DNA of 64,000 bases from Calycina herbarum (Eukaryota; Ascomycota; Leotiomycetes; Helotiales; Pezizellaceae), in the NCBI GenBank assembly GCA_001414485.1, contig LLEY01000013.1, positions 310,001 to 374,000 on the forward strand, in the 5' to 3' direction. A program made the position numbers and the translations under genes. Below, one piece after another: positions 56,233 to 64,000 of this stretch (the stretch's first letter is position 1; every line of letters starts with the position of its first letter). Under the pieces are notes generated by a model. That model saw only the letters and a program-made list of their open reading frames with translations. It was not told the DNA's origin and searched no databases.

Positions 56233-57879
56233 TCAATGTCCAGGCTCAACCAACAACTCGGCCAGATTCGGCCCATCATCTTCATTATCTTCCCTCTCGC
56301 CTCCCTGCCCATTCAGTTCTTCTAATCCATTACTCTCACTCTTATGTGACTCCTCTTGTTTCTCTTCAGTCTCTGCGGAGTCGGTTCCTAGTGACCCCCT
56401 CAGAAGCCCTTCTCCCTCCTTGAACGCCGCAAGCTCAGCACCAAGAGCACATATCAACAAATTCCACCCCCGTTCCTCAGCCTTCGCTACAGCTTCGGAA
56501 AGTTTCGAGATGACAGAAGCCATGTTATCTGCAATTTTTGCTTGCATCGTGGAGGGGTCTGAAGCGCTAGCCATCTGTTTCCGTAAATCGTCTTCGAATT
56601 CCGTGACGACCTGGACAGAATCTTGCCACAATTGAGCTCCTTCTTCCAGAGCCAACTTCTCCTTCTCCACTTCCTCTTTCCTAGTCTTCAACTGAGAAAC
56701 CTCCTTATTCCACCATTCCTTTGCCATACCCAACGTCCTCCGACTAGAAGGTAAAGCCAGAAAGCCCTTATCCTCGCCCATGATAGCAGATACCATAATC
56801 GGAGGCCGTTTGAGGAATTGCTTTACCTCAAACTCCGCTTCCTTGAGTGCCCCTCGATAACTACTCAATCTAGCTTCTTGTCGATTAACACCCTCGCTTA
56901 TCCGCTCTCCCAACCATCGTTTCCTAGCTTTCATTTGTGCCAGTCGATCTTCCATTTCTCTGATCTCATTATCGACTGCTCGTTCTTCGGTCCGGAGTTC
57001 TGCGAGTTCATTCGCGTCTTCCCCTCCCTCAGCCTGTCCAGCAGCACCACTCAACTGTTCCCTCGCGCCTTCAATCCTCTTCTCCCACACCTCAACCTTC
57101 TTCAACACATCATCTCTCCTCCCAATCTCTCCATTCAAAATCCCAGTCTCCTCATCCTTAATACCCACCAGCTCGCCCATATCCCTAAGCAATCCCCTCC
57201 TCGCAGCCCTCAATCCAATAATCTTCCGTTTCGGCTGTCTCACAGGAACAATCCCCTTCCCATTCCCATTGCGTGTCCTAGAACCACTCCCACTCCCATC
57301 CCTCAAAACACTCCTGGAAGTAGGCGTACTACTCCCCGCCTCCGACCCATCAACACTCTCCGCCTTCCCCTCCCCTCCAAAACCCTGTATAAGACCCGCA
57401 GATTGGGCATCAAGAAGAATTTGTAATTCCTGCTGAATAGCACGTTCCTTCCTCTCCAACACAAGTAAAGGATCCATGCCCGAGTTTCCTCGTACAAGCT
57501 GTGGTGTCCTTGTTCCACCACCGCTTGTTATGGCATTACGTCCCCATTTTGCGCTTTCTGTATTCCTCTCTTCCGCTTTTCGTGTAGGGAGGAGAACGCT
57601 GGAGGTTATAGGAGGAGGCGGAGCAGCAAATTGTATTCTTCGTCTTTGGGAGCGTGAGGGGGAGGGGGAGAGTTGGAAGGGTCGTTCTTCATCGTTGTAC
57701 GAGGTATGAGAGTTGCTTGATTCGTTTCGCGCGCGGTAGAAGGAGGGAGGCGGGGAGGGAGAAGCTGCGCCTTGACTTGCGCGTGGAGACAGATTTTGGA
57801 GGTCGAAGCTATGCGTTGGGAGGAGGGGATTACTATCCTGTGAACTGGAGGATCGCGCGAAAAATGGTGATTGAGGCAT
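56233..57879 (-). CDS. atg28: ATG28-like coiled-coil protein
   Basis: This is a single exon of 548 residues. Residues 1-130 are Ser/Pro/Arg-rich and disordered. The family-like core starts at DPLLVLERKERAIQQELQILLDAQSAGLIQG and continues with KRKIIGLRAARRGLLRDMGELVGIKDEE. Long coiled coils follow (about 250-450) and the C-terminus is acidic. This arrangement matches fungal Atg28-type autophagy proteins, which are linked to pexophagy in yeasts. The assignment is from memory of the core motif and is moderate. A plus-strand frame at 56818-57426 is its shadow. Confidence 0.7.
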   Translation of the reverse strand: MPQSPFFARSSSSQDSNPLLPTHSFDLQNLSPRASQGAASPSPPPSFYRARNESSNSHTSYNDEERPFQLSPSPSRSQRRRIQFAAPPPPITSSVLLPTRKAEERNTESAKWGRNAITSGGGTRTPQLVRGNSGMDPLLVLERKERAIQQELQILLDAQSAGLIQGFGGEGKAESVDGSEAGSSTPTSRSVLRDGSGSGSRTRNGNGKGIVPVRQPKRKIIGLRAARRGLLRDMGELVGIKDEETGILNGEIGRRDDVLKKVEVWEKRIEGAREQLSGAAGQAEGGEDANELAELRTEERAVDNEIREMEDRLAQMKARKRWLGERISEGVNRQEARLSSYRGALKEAEFEVKQFLKRPPIMVSAIMGEDKGFLALPSSRRTLGMAKEWWNKEVSQLKTRKEEVEKEKLALEEGAQLWQDSVQVVTEFEDDLRKQMASASDPSTMQAKIADNMASVISKLSEAVAKAEERGWNLLICALGAELAAFKEGEGLLRGSLGTDSAETEEKQEESHKSESNGLEELNGQGGEREDNEDDGPNLAELLVEPGH

Positions 57880-58786
57880 TGTTTTTGTTTTTTTTGTTTA
57901 TGGGCTTTGGGAGCTTGGGTTCTTCTTCCTTTAGGTATCTCTCATTTCGTGGGAGTTAGTGAGAGGGGTTGAGAGGTTGTAGGTAGCTGCTTTTTGACTC
58001 ACATGCTCACAGGTCATCTGTGTTCAGTATTGAGACATGTAATCATGTGTTGAAAGGCAGCGACAATGAATTACTGCAGCGGTGTATCTTGTGATTACTT
58101 TCAGGAAGGCTGGCCCTATCGTTATCGCTGAAGCCTTCCCTGTCATAGCTTCCTCAGCTTCTTGCACTTCTCGCGGTGGGCACTAAACGTAGCAGTAAAC
58201 AAATAGTCTCTTTGTTCTAACTTTCTAGCACTGGATTGCGTTGGAACTTAATTCTTCCAAACCACCTAGGTTAATAATCCTAAACTTTTTCAAGTCTTTA
58301 GGATAATTTACTTGGATTGCCCTAAAAATTTGGAACAACGAGTGCTAGTAGATAGGTACGAACCTGAAGTAATAGGGAACTCTCTCTCATTTTGGCGATT
58401 TCTTCAACTCGGATTCAACCCCCTCGTCAAAGTTGACACATTTCCTTTATTAGCCTGGACGACAGAGGTCCGAATTCCCCACGTCCTTTTCGTTTCTGCT
58501 GTACCAGTCTCGGCATACCTGCCCCACTGCCAAAAGCTGGCGGGCGACAGCCGTCCGATGTATCAAATCATAGGAATATAAAGGGTTGATGCTTTTCCAC
58601 TGTATAAATTTATGTAAAATCAATCTTCTGCTCAATTCTCTGGCCTACACTCCCAAAAGAAGTTCAGATTTCGCCCATCTTCATTACAAAAATCCAATCC
58701 AGCATCAAGATATTTATAGAAGAAAAAACCCGGCCCGAAATCCGAGGTCCCCAAAAACCACCCCGCTTCACATACAAATCTACACC
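57880..58786. other. intergenic with a MITE
   Basis: This is a divergent gap between the ATG28-like gene and the SDR. It contains a foldback MITE from 58170 to about 58390. No gene is seen. Confidence 0.5.
58170..58390. mobile_element. foldback MITE, copy 9
   Basis: The left end is CTCGCGGTGGGCACTAAACG, then AGCAGTAAAC, a transition-rich variant of the family terminus. The interior CCAAACCACCTAGGTTAATAATCCTAAA and ATTGCCCTAAAAATTTGGAACAACGAG matches copies 2 and 8. The right end is decayed. It is non-coding. Confidence 0.7.
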
Positions 58787-59962
58787 ATGAGCTCGTCAGT
58801 TATCCCTCGAATTTTACTCAGGAGGTCTCTTGCAAACCAAGGACTTTTCCGAAAACCAAACGTGTTGCAAATTCCTAAATTCTATCAAAGAGCATCCCAG
58901 TCCACCAAAACCGAAGTCCCACGAGATGACTTGACATCCCGAGTTCTACCTCAGATGGTACTGAGTAAAGGAGATGCTTCTTCTTTGACTCCTCCTCCTC
59001 AAGTCATCCCTGCGAGTGTGAGTGCTGAGGAGAGAGCAAGGTTGAGATTTTTGGTTGAGGGAAATGCTATGTAAGATTTGTCACTTCCGGAAATACATGA
59101 GTTTATCTAATAGAAAGACAGTGTAACTGGCGGAGCAGGAACTTTAGGTAAGTGAAAGCTTCCAAATGATGTACTGAATAGAAATTAATATAAAAACAGG
59201 ATTCCAAGCAGCCCGAGCCCTCCTAGAACACGGCGCAAAAGGTCTCATGATCTTCGACGTAAACCCAACCCAATCATCCCTCAAAGCAAGCGAACTCCAA
59301 GCAGAATTCCCCTCCGCAAAAATAAGTTTCAAAACCGTCGACATAACCGACGAAGCAGCCGTCAATGCTGCCGTAACCGAAACAGCCAAACATCTCGGTT
59401 CCATCGATGTAGTCCTCTCCTTCGCAGGCGTAGTAGGTTGCACCCACGCAATCGAAATGACCGCCGCAGAATTCCGTCGAACCCTAGATATAAACACCAC
59501 AGGCGCCTTCCTAATCGCCCAAGCCTCAGCCAAACACATGATCGCCCAAAAAACAGGAGGATCTATAGTATTCACAGCTTCCATCTCCGGTCATCGCGTG
59601 AATTATCCTCAACCTCAAGTCGCTTACAATGTTTCCAAAGCAGCACTTTTGACCTTGAAGAACGGTCTTGCTGCTGAATGGGCGAGATATGGGATTCGAA
59701 CGAATACTATTAGTCCTGGGTATGCGGATACGATTTTGAATGAGGGAGAGGGGATTAGGGAGTGTAGAGAGATCTGGGCGGCGAGAAATCCCACGGGGAG
59801 GATGGGGGCGCCGAGTGAACTTACTGGCGCGGTGGTTTTGTTGGCTAGTAATGCCGGTACCTATATAAATGGTAAGTCTTTACTGAAAGGAAATAAGTTT
59901 GAGGATGCTAATTTCATTTAGGTGCGGATCTTGTTGTTGATGGTGGGCAGATTGTGTTTTAG
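58787..59962 (+). CDS. short-chain dehydrogenase with mitochondrial-type leader
   Basis: This SDR has 340 residues, of the polyol/sorbose-reductase or D-arabinitol dehydrogenase type by appearance. Coding is join(58787..59070, 59122..59147, 59200..59871, 59922..59962); all junctions keep frame. Exon 2 is 26 bases and encodes the Rossmann motif VTGGAGTLG (about 96-104). For exon 2 the acceptor is GACAG at 59121; earlier AGs lead to a stop. SFAG (177-180) replaces NNAG, Ser residues lie near 231-233 and YNVSK spans 246-250. The first 45 residues are Arg/Ser-rich without acids (IPRILLRRSLANQGLFRKP), resembling a mitochondrial presequence; location is inferred. It ends ADLVVDGGQIVF. Confidence 0.88.
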
Positions 59963-60645
59963 AATGTAGATAGAATGGTAGGATCTTCTTTTAGTTATGC
60001 ATTTCTTCGGGTATCAAAATAGCTCAATAGAACGAACGTCTTTAAGTTTTGAAAGATTTACCAGTTGAAACCAACCATTGAAGGTATAATCCTTCATGTG
60101 TATGAAAAACAGCGCTGGTGGACAATATAAGCAGTACCTGGTCCCTCTCGTGGTTCTTGTTTCTTACTTCTAAATCTTGACTTAGACATTCTATGTCAAT
60201 TACAACAATGGTGTATAGTGTAGCTTAAGGAGTTAAGTTATTTCATTCCCTTAGGAGGACAACGTAATTTATCTCAGAAACTTAGAGCAACGAAATGGCT
60301 GCAACTGCCTTTGTATCATCACAAGAATTTATGGGCAATAAAACGCCGGGCTCGCTTATTTTGTCATACCGTAAACATTGCACTCGTTTCACGTTGAAAG
60401 CTCTTATTATTCTCTGGTATTTGGACTCGCAAGAGCAAAGCATAGGATCTGGATTCAGGCAAATACATATCTCTTGTAAGTCACTATTCACAGTCTCGGA
60501 AAACTTGTCCCCTATCCCTTCGCCTGAGGGTATCCCAAAGTCACAATATATACACAAAACAAAATGACACTGTATAGAGGGAGATCATAACATCTAAATT
60601 CAAAAAATTAAAAAGCCACCCAAAACGGCAACAAAAAAAAAGGAA
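59963..60645. other. intergenic, possible eroded MITE
   Basis: CTGGTGGACAATATAAGCAGTAC near 60113 resembles a decayed left end of the foldback MITE. A 90-codon frame near 60295-60567 on both strands is not supported. Confidence 0.35.
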
Positions 60646-62975
60646 TTATAATTGATGCCTCTTGCAGTTATCAACAGCCCATTTCTCCCACGAAAGCCAT
60701 TGTTCCTGATCCACCGTCACCCCATTATCCGGAATCGAGATGGGATCGTAGCATTTGCATTCCGGTAACGTATATTCATGCAATTCGCGATCCGAAGGAG
60801 GGGGGTTTGGATCGACGGTTGGCTCCAGCTGGAGGTCGAGGGAAGTAGACTGACCGATCGCTCCTTCGTGATCACTGTCGTGGTCATGGAACTCGTTGTC
60901 GCCATCATTTCCCTCGTCGTCCTCGTCATTGTCACTCGAGGAGAAACCACTTCCCTCACTTCCATCGTCCGCCTCATTCCCGTAATCCTCTCCATCTTGG
61001 GATCCTACCCATCCAAATGATTCCCCTTGAGTAGGTGGCTCAAGATCAACACTGCTTCCCTCTGGTTCCGTGCTCGATTCGTCTGTTTCGCTGTCGCTCC
61101 CACTTTCCTCGTCATCGTCCGTATAAGGTGGGTATTCCGCATCCGAATCGTCTTCGATGATATAATTTGGGGCAATGCCCGCAGATCCATAGCCGATTCT
61201 AAAAAGACTAAGCCACTTCAGATTAAACTCTTGCTTGATGACACGCAAGACATCCTCCCATCGACTTCCCTCCTTGAGATAGATCTGCCGTAGTCGTACT
61301 GATCGAAGATTGCGGTGACGACGAAGCAACCTGATAATCTCATCGCCATCCAAGGACCACATGTGGATGCCAAAATACCTTAAATGATTCCATCTCGTGT
61401 TGTGAAAAACCGACTCCAGTGGAGCAGAAACAACTTTCGAAAACCCGATGTGCAGACCACTGAAATGCCTGGTTTGCCTCATAAAGTCACTACAAAACTG
61501 TGACAGATGCAAGACCTTTCCGGTCATGTCGACGCGCTCCTCGTCGATTAACTGGAGAGTCAAGAATTTCAACTTATCGACAGCTTCCGGAAGTGTCGAA
61601 TCCGAGCTTGGGATTAGTGGTGTCCGAAAGTCTACGAACTGGCAAGAGAAGTGAAAGGCTTTGTTTCCAGATTTTAGAAAGGCCTTCGCGAGAGATCTGG
61701 TGGCGTGTTCATAAGCTTGAACCCAGCTCAAATGAGCCTGGCCGGTTCGAACAAGGTATCTCGACCACTGTTCATCACTTTGATCAACAAGTCGAAGCAA
61801 CTTCACTTGTTGAAGATTCCCGAATAACACAAAAGCAAGCATTAATCCTCTCGCGTCGATTCCCTGCTTTATAATGCGCGACTGCCCCTTTGCTTTCTCG
61901 ATGTTGTCTTGGATCATCTTCTCCGTCCTCCTGCTTAACTCGCTTGAATAATAAACTGACGTTCTTTGTTGCGCCGAGGCAGTTTGACGGGAACTCGATG
62001 GTTGTAAAATGTCAGCACTCGATCGCTGTGGGTTTAACATATTTTCGAGGTGATATATGTCTGTACACTGTGGTTAGTTCTAGATTCCTTCATACTGGTA
62101 GGTGCCTTGCCTCCGACATAGAATCGAGGAACCATATAAGTAAACTTCTTGACCTTGGTGCGGATATCTCGCCGCAACACGATCTCCTGAAGTGTTTCAA
62201 ATTCGGTCGGAGAGAAACGAATTGTCACGCGCGAAAACAAATGCTCAAGGCAATGCGGCCAGTTTGAAAAGTCTCTGCAAACAAGCCTCTAAGAACAAAA
62301 TCAGCAAAAAACATATCAAAAAGAAATTTCGCAATATTGGCGGGGTACACGAAACTTGGTGTATAGAATGACAAGTAAAGCACCTAGGAGTACAGTCCAA
62401 GTGATGCCTTCTCAACCTTGTAAGAAAGAATAACAAAACTGCCTGACCTCAAACACAGAATTCGATGCTGATTGTGGGATTTCCTTAGCACTTGCCACTT
62501 GGAAGGAGATGTAAACATGTTTCTTTCAGGGAAATATAGAAAGGGAAGTAAGAGATACAGAACCTACAAAAGATTTAAGTGGATTGCCATTTTCCTCAGA
62601 TGGGGGCCTGGGTTCCTTGTTTTCCGAGAAGCTCTCAAGACTGAGTGTACTTCTATTTTCGATCAACTTCTGCTCTTTCGGCCATGCTTTCCGGGGTGCA
62701 AGATATTCCACAATCTTGTCAACAAGCTCAGCTGGAAGCTTCAAAAACGTGGGCCGTGGCTCAAATCTCAGCCGATAAGCGTTGTTCCATTTACGGTTCA
62801 CCTGTCGGAAGCTCAGAACATCGGATAAATAGGTAGCAGGAAGAACAGAAGCGAGTTCTTCAACGGTCATGGGGTTATCCCGACCACCTATCGGCTGCCC
62901 ATTTCCACACAAGTAAACAAGGATTTGATCAAGAACGTTGAAAGAAAGTCGGTGAATCGCCACCGCGTGCGCCAT
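60646..62975 (-). CDS. F-box-like protein
   Basis: Exon 1 is 62975..62568 with MAHAVAIHRLSFNVLDQILVYL, and FLKLPAELVDKIVEYLAP looks like an F-box helix. A 279-bp intron (GTAGGT, TTCTTAG) joins it to exon 2 at 62288 with RLVCRDFSNW, the expected continuation. Exon 2 to 3 is ambiguous. A GTCGGA donor at 62117 with a CACAG acceptor (exon 3 at 62067) gives a 50-bp intron and 666 residues. A GTATGA donor at 62095 (exon 3 at 62060) gives an unusually short 35-bp intron and 671 residues. Exon 3 is helical, then has a long acidic Asp/Glu/Ser tail and ends CKRHQL. F-box proteins pick substrates for SCF ubiquitin ligases; the target is unknown. Confidence 0.75.
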
Positions 62976-64000
62976 CTTGAGCTGTAAATGCCGTGCTTTG
63001 AAAATCTGGACCTAGTCAGCAATGGTTGGACTGCGATATTGACATATTTACCAATTCCGTTTGGAAACCGAAGGATCTTTGAAGATGGGCTCGAGATGCT
63101 CTTTATATCCCCTCGACCGATTGACGAAAACTTGACAAGAATTTTGTAAAGGAGGGAAGGGAAATATGTCAACGTACCAACAGAGCTCTGGGGTTTCAGA
63201 ATACGCCGGGAAAAGAGAGGGTTCTGTTTGGCGTGCTTGATGACCTCCATGAGGGAGAGGAGAAGAGAGAAGCAACTCCGGGATTCGAGAGCAAGGTGGA
63301 TGCCAGCAGACACACTACCTATATGGCTTCCTTATAAGTGTGGCGGTCCTCTCCTGCGGGATTTATGCATCCAGTTCTCACGAGGCAGAGAATGGGTTGG
63401 TCGGGGAAGAGGAATGTCGCAGGAGGGCTGATGATTTCAGAACAACTCGCTGTGGGATCCATGAAACCCTGTCCTTACCTCTCTCGACGGTGCTGCCCGA
63501 AATGCACCTCCCGCAGAAAAAAGGGGTCATGTGATTATAAAAGGAGGATTTGGCGCCTTTCCATTCGATGGTTCTCAAGTATAAATGCAGGTGAGGCCGG
63601 GGTGAGGATTTGGTTGGCGCATATATGTTAATGGCCACTGCGGGCGGACGTCAACTGCAGCTGTCGAGACAAAACTCAACAGACACCCAGAACGAATCAA
63701 AAATGGTTGACGGCTGACTAAGGCGCCTCGCCAAGCGGAAGTCTTTTTTTGCTTCAGTATATGCATGGAGACTTGTGAATGGAAATGGACACCAGCCCGT
63801 GAAGGTTGCTTTGAACGGCAAGTAAACCCCCGTGGTATTGAGGGGAAGCCAGATCGGTGGGATTGCTCATGATTGATCTGCGTTCAGAGCACTTCTCGGC
63901 TAATCGTTGGCTTCCCGCTCGATCCCCAGCAGGGGTGGAGGGAACTTGAGCTTCTGGTTCTTCCAGGTTCCAACAAAACACGAGGAATCGAATGAAAACT
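62976..64000. other. window end, no gene seen
   Basis: A 141-codon minus frame at 62888-63313 overlaps the F-box exon out of frame and has no features. Other frames are short. A gene may start beyond the window. Confidence 0.4.

Noticed and set aside
62888..63313. 141-codon minus frame
   Set aside because: It overlaps the F-box first exon out of frame and has no motif.

Overview
The window is nuclear DNA of a filamentous ascomycete (Pezizomycotina). The evidence is compact genes with one to seven short introns, mostly 48-80 bp with GTRNGT donors and CTAAC/CTGAC-like branch sites, plus fungal families such as HET, NACHT-type NLR, Zn2Cys6, DUF1748 and TSR2. The protein flavour suggests Leotiomycetes/Helotiales, but that is an impression and not a measurement. 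Exon joins were worked out by hand from splice signals and reading-frame continuity.

Layout. 1-1155: 3' part of VPS33 (+). 2325-3089: small unknown gene (-). 3976-6716: HET-domain gene (-) with a foldback MITE just upstream. 7637-8891: membrane protein (+). 8.9-10.3 kb: repeat-rich gap. 10319-13117: HSL-type lipase/esterase (-). 13717-14383: TSR2 (+). 14572-15880: BSD-domain protein (-). 18735-21881: MDS3/PMD1-like Kelch-BTB regulator (+) after a long leader. 22903-24367: nicotinate phosphoribosyltransferase (+). 25945-29675: WDR6/RTT10-like WD protein (-), divergent from an SDR at 29817-30682 (+). 30.7-32.9 kb: repeat island. 32889-33713: small six-cysteine candidate secreted protein (+). 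33.9-34.6 kb: degenerate tandem repeats. 34824-36487: NLR-like pseudogene lacking its NACHT core (-). 37863-39541: membrane-anchored alpha/beta hydrolase (+). 40003-40654: single-pass membrane protein (+). 41136-43425: Zn2Cys6 regulator with a 9-nt exon (+). 43905-45500: alpha/beta hydrolase (+). 46060-48686: TPR-SET protein (+). 48.7-50.6 kb: MITE-rich gap. 50679-52369: pyruvate kinase (-). 53488-54058: DUF1748 protein (+). 56233-57879: ATG28-like coiled-coil protein (-). 58787-59962: SDR with a mitochondrial-type leader (+). 60646-62975: F-box-like protein (-).

Most genes are unrelated housekeeping functions: membrane traffic, ribosome biogenesis, NAD salvage, glycolysis, tRNA modification and autophagy. 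There is no obvious metabolic cluster. Between them lie genes of self/non-self recognition (HET, broken NLR) and a candidate effector, each next to repeats. The clearest structure outside genes is three families of short non-autonomous inverted-repeat elements. Two behave like hAT MITEs with 8-bp target duplications. The third, built on AAAAGCGGCAGTAAA, recurs about eight times, often close to gene ends. No tRNA, rRNA or CRISPR array was recognised.
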